In this document: positions 9,544 to 17,266 of the stretch, one piece after another | Layout: every line of letters begins with the position of its first letter | Numbering within the stretch: the stretch's first letter is position 1 | Source: Betaproteobacteria bacterium | GTDB lineage: Bacteria; Pseudomonadota; Gammaproteobacteria; Burkholderiales; Burkholderiaceae_E | Direction: 5' to 3' | DNA length: 35,203 nt | Assembly (NCBI GenBank): GCA_018970865.1 | Contig: JAGWVN010000032.1 | Span: 1 to 35,203, forward strand | The notes under the pieces: model-generated | Database searches by the model: none | Told to the model about the DNA's origin: nothing | Seen by the model: the letters and a program-made list of their open reading frames with translations, nothing else | Program-made: the position numbers and the translations under genes

Positions 9544-11172
9544 ATGACCGCTTCTGCTGCCACCCCCTCATCCGCCCCTGATTCCGCCGTCGATGTCGTC
9601 ATCGTCGGCGCCGGTTTTGCCGGCCTCTACATGCTGCACAAGACCCGTCGCCTGGGCCTGAGCGCCGTGGTCTTCGAGGCCGGCGACGGCGTGGGCGGCA
9701 CCTGGTACTGGAACCGCTATCCCGGCGCGCGCTGCGATGTCGAGAGCATGGAGTACTCCTACCAGTTCGACGACGACCTGCAGCAGGAGTGGCACTGGAG
9801 CGAGCGTTTCGCGCCGCAGCCCGAGATCCTGAAGTACGCCAACCATGTGGCCGACCGCTTCGACCTGCGTCGCGACATCCGCTTCTCCACCCGGGTCATG
9901 GCCGCCCACTTCGACGAGTCGGCCCTGCGCTGGACGGTGCGCACCGACCGCGGCGATGCGGTCACCGGCCGCTTCGTGGTCATGGCCACCGGCTGCCTGT
10001 CGTCCACCAACAAGCCGGCCTTCAAGGGCCTCGACTCCTTCAAGGGTCCCACCTATCACACCGGCGAGTGGCCGCATGAGCCGGTGGACTTCACCGGCCA
10101 GCGGGTGGCGGTGATCGGCACCGGCTCCTCGGCGGTGCAGTCCATTCCGATCATCGCGCAGCAGGCCAGCGCGCTCACGGTCTTCCAGCGCACCGCCAAC
10201 TTCTCCATCCCGGCGCGCAATGCCCCCCTCGACCCGGCCTATGAATCCCGCATCAAGGCCGACTACCGCGGCTTTCGCGCGCGCAACAGCCAGATGCTGA
10301 GCGGCTTCGGCTCGAACCATCCGCGCAGCGAGATCTCCATCTTCAGCGTCGACGAGGCAACCCGTCACCGGGCCTTCCAGGAGCGCTGGGACCGCGGTGG
10401 CCTGGGTTTCCAGGGTTCCTTCGCCGATCTCATGATCGACATGAAGGCCAACCAGATTGCCGCCGACTGGGTGCGCGCGCGCATCCGCGAGGTGGTCAAG
10501 GACCCGGCCACCGCCGAGCTGCTCTCGCCGCGCCAGGTGCTCGGCTGCAAGCGCATGTGCGTCGACACCGGCTACTACGCCACCTTCAACCTGCCCCATG
10601 TGAAGCTGGTCGACATCAGCCAGGGTGGCATCGAGGCCATCACCCCGCGCGGCGTGATGGCTGGCGGCCAGGAGTACGAGGTCGACCGCATCGTGTTTGC
10701 CACCGGCTTCGACGCCATGACCGGCACGCTGATGAAGATCGACATCCGCGGCCGCGGCGGCCTGAGCCTGCGTGAGGCCTGGTCGGCCGGTCCGCGCACC
10801 TACCTGGGCCTGAATGTGGCGGGCTTCCCCAACCTGTTCACCATCTCGGGTCCGGGCAGCCCCTCGGTGCTCACCAACATGATCGTGTCCATCGAACAGC
10901 ATGTGAACTGGATCGCCGAGTGCATGGACTGGATGCGCCGCGAGGGCCGTCGCAGCATCGAGGCGCTGCCGCAGGCGCAGGACGCCTGGGTGGGTCATGT
11001 CAATGCGGTGGCTGACGCCACGCTCTATCCGCAGTGCAATTCCTGGTACCTGGGCGCCAATGTGCCCGGCAAGACCCGGGTGTTCATGCCGCTGCTGGGC
11101 TTCCCCGACTACGCCCGGCGCTGCAGCGAGGTGGCGGCGGCCGGCTACGAGGGCTTCGCGCTGTCGGCCTGA
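9544..11172 (+). CDS. Flavin-containing monooxygenase, Baeyer-Villiger type
   Basis: A 542-residue protein with two Rossmann motifs: GAGFAG at residues 22-27 for FAD and GTGSSA further on for NADPH. Between them lies the type I Baeyer-Villiger fingerprint FKGPTYHTGEWP (residues 166-177), matching FxGxxxHTxxWP. GVGGTWYWNRYPGARCD is also characteristic of cyclohexanone monooxygenase relatives. Such enzymes insert oxygen next to a ketone to give an ester or lactone using NADPH and O2. The ATG at 9544 follows a 244 bp divergent intergenic region shared with the Lon-like gene. No Shine-Dalgarno is obvious; a TATGCT at 9509-9514 could be a -10 element but has no good -35. It overlaps the convergent Fe-S gene by 28 bp. 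The substrate is unknown. Confidence 0.92.
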   Translation: MTASAATPSSAPDSAVDVVIVGAGFAGLYMLHKTRRLGLSAVVFEAGDGVGGTWYWNRYPGARCDVESMEYSYQFDDDLQQEWHWSERFAPQPEILKYANHVADRFDLRRDIRFSTRVMAAHFDESALRWTVRTDRGDAVTGRFVVMATGCLSSTNKPAFKGLDSFKGPTYHTGEWPHEPVDFTGQRVAVIGTGSSAVQSIPIIAQQASALTVFQRTANFSIPARNAPLDPAYESRIKADYRGFRARNSQMLSGFGSNHPRSEISIFSVDEATRHRAFQERWDRGGLGFQGSFADLMIDMKANQIAADWVRARIREVVKDPATAELLSPRQVLGCKRMCVDTGYYATFNLPHVKLVDISQGGIEAITPRGVMAGGQEYEVDRIVFATGFDAMTGTLMKIDIRGRGGLSLREAWSAGPRTYLGLNVAGFPNLFTISGPGSPSVLTNMIVSIEQHVNWIAECMDWMRREGRRSIEALPQAQDAWVGHVNAVADATLYPQCNSWYLGANVPGKTRVFMPLLGFPDYARRCSEVAAAGYEGFALSA

Positions 11173-12149
11173 GGCGCCTCGGTCGGTGGCCCGCCGCGGC
11201 GGGTCAGCTTGTCCAGCAGGCGCGGCGCCACCCCGGGCCGGCTCCAGGGGCACACCGCCACGCAGATGCCGCAGCCGCCGTGCTCGTTGAAGTACGGCAG
11301 GCAGCGGTCGAAGTCCACATACCAGCGCACTTCGCCGCGCACCCGCTGCTTGTCGGGGGCGATCGCCGCCGGCGGGCAGGCGTCTTCGCACACCCGGCAG
11401 CGCGTGCAGAAGTCGTCGGCGCCGAACACATCGGGCGCATCGGGCAGCAGCGGCACATCGGTGAGCACCGCCGCCAGCCGGAAGCTCGAGCCAAGGCTGC
11501 GGTGGATGATCGAGCCGTGCTTGCCCAGCTCGCCAAAGCCGCAGGCCAGCGCCGGTGGAATCAGCGTCACCGGCCCGGCCATCGGCCCGCCATGCGGATG
11601 GGCCTCGTGGCCCTGCGCGCGCAGCCACGAGGCCAGCGCCCGCGCCGCGCGGTTGCCGCGGGCGTACTGCGTCACCACCTCGGCCACCGAGGGCTCCTCG
11701 GGCGCGGTCTTCATGCGCTCCCAGTCGTGGGCCACGCCCAGCATCACGATGTAACGGCCGGTGGCGACATGACCCTCGAACACCCACTCGGGCCGCATCA
11801 GGGCGATGCCGACAATGTCGGCGCCGCCGGCCAGCGCCTCGCGCCGGACCGCCTCGGTCCACTCGGCGGCGCTGCGGTTCACCGCCTGCGCGGCCAGCGG
11901 CGCCAGCGGCGTGTCGAGCACCCGCTGCCGTTCGGCGCGCGCCTGGGCAACCAGCGGGCCGCCGGGGTTGCGCTGCTGGAACCAGCGCTGCAGCGGGCCG
12001 TGCGGCGTGGCCTCGGGAGCGTGCCAGTAGACCGGCGTGGGCCGGCGCGGCGCGGTCTCGCCCAGGCCGTTGAGGGTGTTGCCCGAGACCTCGGGCCACA
12101 GCGCCATCTGCTCGGCGCTGGGTTGCCAGGGACGGGTGGGACGGGTCAT
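11145..12149 (-). CDS. Reductive dehalogenase-like 4Fe-4S protein, cytosolic
   Basis: A 334-residue protein ending in a two-cluster ferredoxin region: Cys248, 251, 254 and 258 (CTRCRVCEDACP), then Cys283, 293, 296 and 300 (C-x9-CGICVAVCPW). The CPW ending and the preceding GELGKHGSIIHRSLGSSFRL and TDVPL segments match the core of corrinoid-dependent reductive dehalogenases (RdhA) and, more distantly, epoxyqueuosine reductase QueG. It lacks the Tat signal and the extra length of respiratory RdhA, so a soluble enzyme is expected. It lies 13 bp downstream of the EamA transporter gene on the same strand, suggesting one transcript. The substrate is unknown; reductive dehalogenation is a family-based inference. 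Confidence 0.82.
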   Translation of the reverse strand: MTRPTRPWQPSAEQMALWPEVSGNTLNGLGETAPRRPTPVYWHAPEATPHGPLQRWFQQRNPGGPLVAQARAERQRVLDTPLAPLAAQAVNRSAAEWTEAVRREALAGGADIVGIALMRPEWVFEGHVATGRYIVMLGVAHDWERMKTAPEEPSVAEVVTQYARGNRAARALASWLRAQGHEAHPHGGPMAGPVTLIPPALACGFGELGKHGSIIHRSLGSSFRLAAVLTDVPLLPDAPDVFGADDFCTRCRVCEDACPPAAIAPDKQRVRGEVRWYVDFDRCLPYFNEHGGCGICVAVCPWSRPGVAPRLLDKLTRRGGPPTEAPQADSAKPS

Positions 12150-12162
12150 GACATCGGGCGTT

Positions 12163-13122
12163 TCAGTGGGCGCGTGAGGGGGCCGGCGCCCGTGCGGGCG
12201 CCGGGGCCAGCAGCGCGATCGCCGCCGCCGGAATGATCAGCGCGAAGCCGAGCAGGTCGGGCAGGCCCGGCCGCTCACCGAGCAGGCTCATGGCGCTGAT
12301 CACGCCCACCACCGGCACCAGCAGCGTGCCCAGCGCGGCCACCCCCGCCGGGAGCCGCGCGATGATGTCGAACCAGAGCAGGTAGGCCAGCGCCATCGCC
12401 AGCAGGATGTGATAGGCCAGGGCCACCCAGAAGGCCGACACCGGCCAGGGCGGCGTGCCCTGCGGCGCGCCCGAGAGCACCGGATGCGCCCCGAAGGCCA
12501 GCCAGCCCAGCGCGCAGGTGAGCGCGCCCACCGCGAGCTGCCAGCCGGTGGCGGCCACATGCGGCATCGACAGCGGATAGCGCTTGAGCAGCACGGTGCC
12601 GGCGGCCCAGCTCATGCCGGCGCCCAGCGCCAGCATCACCCCGGCCGGCGAGGCGCGTGACTGCAGCAGCGGCAGCGCCAGCAGCGCCAGACCCCCGCCG
12701 CCCAGCGCCAGCGCCAGCCATCGCCGGCGGTCGGGCCGCTCGCCCAGCAGCGGCCAGGCCAGCAGCGTGGCCCACAGCGGCATGGTGAAGGTGATGATCG
12801 CCGCGCGCGAGGTGCTGCCCGCCACCTGCGCGAAGGCGGTGCCGAGGTTGAAGCCCACGATGGTGAACAGCGCCGAGCCCACCAGCCGCAGGCGCTGGCC
12901 CGGCGGCACGGCCAGCGCCTGCCCGCGGCTGCGGGCCAGGGCCAGCAGCAGCAGCGCGCCCGCGCCCAGACCCACCGTGCGGATGGTCCAGGGCGACCAC
13001 CAGCCGAGCAGCACCCGCACCGTGGGCCAGTTCAGGCCCCAGAGCAGACCGAGCGCGGGCACGGCCAGCGCGGCGGCCAGGGTGCCGGCGGGCGCGCCGG
13101 CGGCGGGGGCGGATCGGCTCAT
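12163..13122 (-). CDS. EamA/DMT-superfamily permease
   Basis: A 319-residue, strongly hydrophobic protein with about ten predicted membrane helices arranged as two EamA repeats, typical of the drug/metabolite transporter superfamily. Segments such as LGLLWGLNWPTVRVLLGWW at the start, ITFTMPLWATLLAWPLLGERP at the end of the first repeat and the matching ISAMSLLGERP in the second are characteristic. It probably exports a small metabolite across the inner membrane; the substrate cannot be deduced. The ATG at 13122 is preferred over longer frames, which run through low-complexity Arg/Gly sequence. A TACACT lies six bases upstream of the ATG, which would make the message nearly leaderless if it is the -10 element. 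Confidence 0.88.
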   Translation of the reverse strand: MSRSAPAAGAPAGTLAAALAVPALGLLWGLNWPTVRVLLGWWSPWTIRTVGLGAGALLLLALARSRGQALAVPPGQRLRLVGSALFTIVGFNLGTAFAQVAGSTSRAAIITFTMPLWATLLAWPLLGERPDRRRWLALALGGGGLALLALPLLQSRASPAGVMLALGAGMSWAAGTVLLKRYPLSMPHVAATGWQLAVGALTCALGWLAFGAHPVLSGAPQGTPPWPVSAFWVALAYHILLAMALAYLLWFDIIARLPAGVAALGTLLVPVVGVISAMSLLGERPGLPDLLGFALIIPAAAIALLAPAPARAPAPSRAH

Positions 13123-13267
13123 GCCGGCAGTGTATCGGTGCGCCCCAGCCGCGGCCCCGCCGCCTCGACGCGTCAGGGTCCGAAGCCCGCCCCGGCGCGA
13201 TTGCGCCCGGCGCGGCCCGGGTGGCACAGTGCCTCGCCGTCCACCCTTCAACCGCCGTGAGCGCCTG

Positions 13268-14503
13268 ATGCCCGCCATCCACGAGGCCTATCCGCCCGAG
13301 ATCGTCGCCCTGCGCGACGGGCTCGACGGTTTCCTGAGGCAGGAAGTCATCCCGCGCCACGAGCGCCATGCCGCGCTGCTCGATGACGAGCGCCGCCTGT
13401 TCACCGACGAGGGCCGCTACCACCCCGACGCGCTCGCCCTCATCCGCGAAGTGCGCATGGCCGCCGCGCGCGCCGGCTACTACGCGATGTGCGTGCCGGC
13501 TTCGCTGGGCGGCGGCGGTCTCGGGCACCTGGCCTGGTTCGGCGGCTGGGAGCGGGTGTTCCATCGCTGCTCGGAGCAGTACTGGCTGGGCCACTATGCG
13601 ATCAGCCACTGGGCCTTCGGCCCATCGGCGGTGCTGGCGCAGGTCAGCCCGCGGGCGCGCGAGGAGATGCTGGCGCCCATGATGGCGGGTCGCCAGAGCA
13701 TGTGCTTCGGCATGTCCGAGCCCGGCGCCGGCTCCGACGCCATGATGATGAAGTCGCGCGCGGTGCCCGACGGCAGCGGCTGGCGCCTGTCGGGCAGCAA
13801 GATCTGGACGACCAACAGCCCCTATGCCGACTACTGCATCGTGTTCGCGGTCACCGATCCCGAGCGGGCGGCGCAGCGCCGCGGCGGCATCAGCGCCTTC
13901 CTGGTGCCCACCGCCTCGCCGGGCTTCGTGGTCGAACGGGTGATCCGCATGTGGGGCAGCGCCGGCGGCGACGAGGCGGTGCTCCACTTCGACGACATCC
14001 GCGTCGAGCCCTGGCAGCTGGTGGGCGAACTGCACAAGGGTTTCGCCATCGCCATGCTCGGCGTCAACCTGGGCCGGCTCTACAACTCGGCGCGCGCGGT
14101 GGGGCAGTCGCGCGCCGCGCTCGAGAAGGCCTTCGAGTACATCAAGGTGCGCGAGGCCTTCGGCCACCCCATTGCCGAGTACCAGGGCGTGAGCTTTCCG
14201 CTGGCCGAGTCGGCCATGCAGATGCACGCGGCCCACCTGATGTGCCTGAATGCCGCCCGCCTGCTCGACGCCGGCCTGCCGGCGCGCAAGGAGGTGGCCA
14301 TGACCAAGGCCTTCGCCACCCAGATGGGCGCCCAGGCCCTCGACCGGGTGATCCAGGCCCACGGCGCCATCGGCATGACCAACGAGCTGCATCTCACCGA
14401 GGCCTGGCAGTCCCTGCGCAAGGTCAACATCGCCGACGGCAGCAACGAGATCCTGCGCCGGACCATCGCGCGCGAGATGCTTGACGGCGACATGGACTGG
14501 TAG
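13268..14503 (+). CDS. Acyl-CoA dehydrogenase family protein
   Basis: A 411-residue flavoprotein. The FAD/substrate motif CFGMSEPGAGSDA and the following GSKIWTTNSPYADY are diagnostic, and the C-terminal QAHGAIGMTNEL...ADGSNEILRR holds the glutamate position used as base in medium/short-chain enzymes. It oxidises an acyl-CoA to the 2,3-enoyl-CoA and passes electrons to ETF. The ATG at 13268 starts a normal-length protein and is chosen over longer upstream frames lacking family sequence. The enoyl-CoA hydratase two genes downstream supplies the next beta-oxidation-like step, so the pair probably acts on one acyl-CoA; the acyl group is unknown. A short GC palindrome (14507-14520) follows the stop but has no T-tract. 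Confidence 0.93.
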   Translation: MPAIHEAYPPEIVALRDGLDGFLRQEVIPRHERHAALLDDERRLFTDEGRYHPDALALIREVRMAAARAGYYAMCVPASLGGGGLGHLAWFGGWERVFHRCSEQYWLGHYAISHWAFGPSAVLAQVSPRAREEMLAPMMAGRQSMCFGMSEPGAGSDAMMMKSRAVPDGSGWRLSGSKIWTTNSPYADYCIVFAVTDPERAAQRRGGISAFLVPTASPGFVVERVIRMWGSAGGDEAVLHFDDIRVEPWQLVGELHKGFAIAMLGVNLGRLYNSARAVGQSRAALEKAFEYIKVREAFGHPIAEYQGVSFPLAESAMQMHAAHLMCLNAARLLDAGLPARKEVAMTKAFATQMGAQALDRVIQAHGAIGMTNELHLTEAWQSLRKVNIADGSNEILRRTIAREMLDGDMDW

Positions 14504-14540
14504 CCTCGGGCCGGGGCCCGCCGGCACCGGCGCGCAAGTG

Positions 14541-14573
14541 GGCGCGAGGCCCCGCGGGGCGCGAGGCCCCGCG
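14541..14573. repeat. Two tandem 16-bp direct repeats containing a palindrome
   Basis: The 16-mer ggcgcgaggccccgcg occurs at 14541-14556 and again at 14558-14573, a 17 bp period. The junction contains a perfect 12 bp palindrome gccccgcggggc (14549-14560). It lies between the acyl-CoA dehydrogenase stop and the LuxR-type regulator. It could be a regulator site or a transcription-attenuating hairpin. Confidence 0.8.
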
Positions 14574-14720
14574 CAGGGCGCGGAGAGTACTGGCGAAGTT
14601 GGCGTCGCGCATCCCAAGAATGGATGAGTTTTCGGCCTGCAAGCCTCGCCCGCTTCGGTGATTGACCCGGGTTTCGCCCGGCTTCGACACTGTCTGCGTC
14701 CCCTCGCGGTCAGGCAGCCC

Positions 14721-15341
14721 ATGACATCCCCGCCCCCCTCCGTTTCCGCCGAGGGGCCCGAGATTCCCTTGAAGTCGGTGGTCGATACCCTCGATCACGG
14801 CGTGTGCCTGCTCGCGCGCACCGCCCGTGTCGTCTACGCCAACCGCAGCGCCCGCCGGCTGATCGCCGAGTCCATCCACCTCGAAATCGTGGGCGGTCTG
14901 CTGCTGCCCACCGAGCCGCTGTTGCGGGCCCCCTGGCAGCGGCTGCTGGCCGAGCTTGCGCCGGGCAGCGCGCCGCTCTTCGACTTCGCCGGCCAGGTGC
15001 CCGAGTCGGCCGGCCCCTGCCTGGGGCAGGTGCGGCTGGTGTCCGCCGACGACGGCGCCGGCGAGCTGGTCTCGCTCAGCCTCGGCCTGCCTGGCGCGGC
15101 GCGGGCGGCCCGCCTGGCGGAGTTCGCCGCGCTGCACCGCCTCACGCCGGCCGAGGCCCGGGTGATGGTGGCCCTGGTCGACGACCTCAGCCCGGCCCAG
15201 GTCGCCGAGCGGCTGGGCGTGTCATCCGGCACGGTGCGCTCGCACATCCGCCGCATCTTCGACAAGACCGGCGTGTCCAGCCAGCGCGGGCTGGCGGTGC
15301 GGGTGGCCAATCTGCCGCTGATGTCGCTGCCGCCAGGCTGA
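14721..15341 (+). CDS. LuxR-family helix-turn-helix regulator with PAS-like N-terminus
   Basis: About 206 residues. The C-terminal 65 residues form a LuxR/GerE-type DNA-binding domain: LTPAEARVMVALVDDLSPAQVAERLGVSSGTVRSHI... with the recognition helix SSGTVRSHIRRIFDKTGV. The N-terminal part (VVDTLDHGVCLLARTARVVYANRSARRLI) looks like a PAS-type sensory fold. The ATG at 14721 has an AGG six bases upstream; a GTG at 14658 would add 21 residues without family similarity. It sits between two acyl-CoA metabolism genes and probably controls that local gene set. The ligand is unknown. There is no receiver domain, so it is not a classical response regulator. Confidence 0.85.
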   Translation: MTSPPPSVSAEGPEIPLKSVVDTLDHGVCLLARTARVVYANRSARRLIAESIHLEIVGGLLLPTEPLLRAPWQRLLAELAPGSAPLFDFAGQVPESAGPCLGQVRLVSADDGAGELVSLSLGLPGAARAARLAEFAALHRLTPAEARVMVALVDDLSPAQVAERLGVSSGTVRSHIRRIFDKTGVSSQRGLAVRVANLPLMSLPPG

Positions 15342-15416
15342 GCCTCGGAACGCGCCGGCTTGCCAAGCGCAGCCGGCTTCAGGACCATGAGCCGGCACCT
15401 TCCCACCGGAGCCGCC

Positions 15417-16229
15417 ATGGCAGCCAGCGCCCTGTTCTCGCAACCCGCCGACGGCGTCGGCCTCATCCTCATCGACAACCCGCCGCGCAACTTCGGCACC
15501 ACCGAGCTCGCGCTGCGCATCATCGACGCGCTGCAGGCCGCGGCCGAGGCCCGCTGCCGGGTGGTGGTGCTCGCCTCCGACCGCCCCGGCTACTTCATCG
15601 CCCACTGGTCGCTGCAGGGCATCATCGACGGCCAGCGGGCCTTCCCGCCGCGCACCAGCCACAAGCCGCGCCAGCCCACGGTGTTCGACCTCATCGAGAC
15701 CACCTCCATGGTGGTCATCGCGGCCAACAACGGCCAGGCCTGGGGCGGCGGCGCCGAGCTTTCCTGGGGCTGCGACCTTCGCATCGCCGCCGAGTCGGCC
15801 ACCTATGGCCAGCCCGAGGTGGCGCTGGGCATCATCCCCGGCGCCGGCGGCACCACCCGGCTGGCCCGCCTGATCGGCCCCACCAAGTGCATGGAAATGA
15901 TCCTCGACGGCCGTCCGATCACCGCGCGCGAGGCGCTCGCCCTGGGCGCGATCAACAAGGTGGTGCCTGATGATCGCCTGCGCGAGGAATCCATCGCCTG
16001 GGCCAGCCATATCGCCCGCTGGCCCGACTGGTCGCTGGCGGCCTGCAAGCGCAGCCTGATCGACGGCCGCGACCTGCCCCTGGAGGCCGCGCGCCGCCAG
16101 GAGAGCCAGATCTTCCAGAGCGTGGCGCGGCGCGAAGACGCCATCGCCATCATGGCCACTGCGCAGGCGCGTTACGATGCCGGCGCCGATTCCTACGAGG
16201 CGCTCGGCCTGCCGCGCCGGCCCGGCTGA
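15417..16229 (+). CDS. Enoyl-CoA hydratase/isomerase (crotonase) family protein
   Basis: A 270-residue crotonase-fold protein. Both catalytic glutamates of classical enoyl-CoA hydratase are conserved in their motifs: NNGQAWGGGAELSWGCD and YGQPEVALGIIPGAGGTTRL. It should therefore hydrate a 2-enoyl-CoA to a 3-hydroxyacyl-CoA. The ATG at 15417 has GGAG five bases upstream and is preferred over the ATG at 15387. It follows the LuxR gene by 75 bp and precedes the TfdA-like gene by 47 bp, on the same strand. The N-terminal half (PRNFGTTELALRIIDALQ) departs from housekeeping FadB/PaaF enzymes, so the substrate may be specialised. Confidence 0.9.
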   Translation: MAASALFSQPADGVGLILIDNPPRNFGTTELALRIIDALQAAAEARCRVVVLASDRPGYFIAHWSLQGIIDGQRAFPPRTSHKPRQPTVFDLIETTSMVVIAANNGQAWGGGAELSWGCDLRIAAESATYGQPEVALGIIPGAGGTTRLARLIGPTKCMEMILDGRPITAREALALGAINKVVPDDRLREESIAWASHIARWPDWSLAACKRSLIDGRDLPLEAARRQESQIFQSVARREDAIAIMATAQARYDAGADSYEALGLPRRPG

Positions 16230-16276
16230 GCCGCCCGCCCGATCGCCACCCGGCGCGTCCATCCCCGGAGTTCGAC

Positions 16277-17158
16277 ATGCCCCTGAGCTTCACCCCCCTG
16301 CATCCGGTGTTCGTGGCCGAGGTGCGCGGCGTCGACCTGCGCACCGTGCCCGATGCCGAGACCCTGCAGCGCATCCACCTCGGCATGCAGCAGTACGGCG
16401 TGCTGGTGTTCCCTGACCAGCCGATCGACGATGACCAGCAGATGGCCTTCGCCCGCGCGCTCGGGCCGCTGGAACCCACCCGCGCGGTGGTGCAGGCGCA
16501 CAAGCACCGGCTCAAGCACGCCGAGATGGCCGATCTCTCCAACCTCGATGTCGACGGCTCGCTGCTGCCGCCCGATGACGCGCGCCGGATGTTCAACCTG
16601 GGCAACCGGCTGTGGCACAGCGACAGCTCGTTCAAGGCCACGCCCGCGCTCTACTCGATGCTGCATGCGCGGGTGATCCCGGATGTGGGCGGCGATACCG
16701 AGTTCGCCGACATGCGCGCCGCCTGGGACGCCCTGCCCGAATCCACCCAGGCGCGCCTGCGCGGGCTGGTCGCCCGCCACAGCCTGCTCTACTCGCGGGC
16801 TCAGCTGGGCTTCTCGGGCTTCTCCGAGGCCGAGCGCGAGCAGTTTGCGCCGGTGCCACAGCGGCTGGTGCGTCGGGTGCCGGGCTCCAACCGTCTGTCG
16901 CTCTACCTGTCCTCGCACATCGGCGCCGTCGACGGCATGCCGGTGCCCGAGGCCATGGCCATGGTGCGCGACCTGATCGAGCACGCCACGCAGCGCCAGT
17001 TCGTCTACCGCCATGTCTGGCGGGTGCACGACCTGGTCATGTGGGACAACCGCGCCACCATGCACCGGGCCCGGGCCTTCGAGGACAACCGCCAGCCGCG
17101 CGACATGCGCCGTGCCACCCTGCAGGATGCGGCGCCCACGCTCGAGCAGCCGGCCTGA
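16277..17158 (+). CDS. TfdA-like alpha-ketoglutarate-dependent dioxygenase
   Basis: A 293-residue Fe(II)/2-oxoglutarate dioxygenase of the TauD/TfdA family. The metal triad is visible: His114 and Asp116 in LWHSDSSFK and His263 in RATMHRAR, with the 2-oxoglutarate-binding arginine in DMRRATL (residues 278-279). Long stretches such as LVFPDQPI, GGDTEFADMRAAWDALP, HATQRQFVYRH and DLVMWDNR closely match the 2,4-D dioxygenase TfdA as I recall it, more than taurine dioxygenase. TfdA cleaves the ether bond of phenoxyacetates by hydroxylating the side chain. Here the substrate may be a phenoxyalkanoate or a natural aryl ether, which is unproven. GGAG lies six bases before the ATG at 16277. Confidence 0.92.
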   Translation: MPLSFTPLHPVFVAEVRGVDLRTVPDAETLQRIHLGMQQYGVLVFPDQPIDDDQQMAFARALGPLEPTRAVVQAHKHRLKHAEMADLSNLDVDGSLLPPDDARRMFNLGNRLWHSDSSFKATPALYSMLHARVIPDVGGDTEFADMRAAWDALPESTQARLRGLVARHSLLYSRAQLGFSGFSEAEREQFAPVPQRLVRRVPGSNRLSLYLSSHIGAVDGMPVPEAMAMVRDLIEHATQRQFVYRHVWRVHDLVMWDNRATMHRARAFEDNRQPRDMRRATLQDAAPTLEQPA

Positions 17159-17212
17159 TCGGTCCTGGCGTTCTGGGCGCGGCCGCTTCGCGTTCCGGCC
17201 TGGCTGGCCATT

Positions 17213-17249
17213 CCATGCAAATTGAAGAAAATTTCTTCAATTTGCATGG
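17213..17249. promoter_or_regulatory. Perfect 18-bp-arm inverted repeat upstream of the DUF4143 ATPase gene
   Basis: The left arm ccatgcaaattgaagaaa (17213-17230) and its exact reverse complement (17232-17249) are separated by one base. The element is AT-rich in an otherwise GC-rich region and ends 17 bp before the ATPase start. A perfect 37 bp dyad here is best explained as an operator for a dimeric or tetrameric regulator, or a cruciform/transcript hairpin. A possible -10 (GTTAAT, 17253-17258) lies just downstream. Confidence 0.85.
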
Positions 17250-17266
17250 GGTGTTAATCTGCCGGC

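Noticed and set aside
14507-14520. GC palindrome after the acyl-CoA dehydrogenase as a terminator
   Set aside because: It is only a 14-bp palindrome with almost no loop and no T-run.
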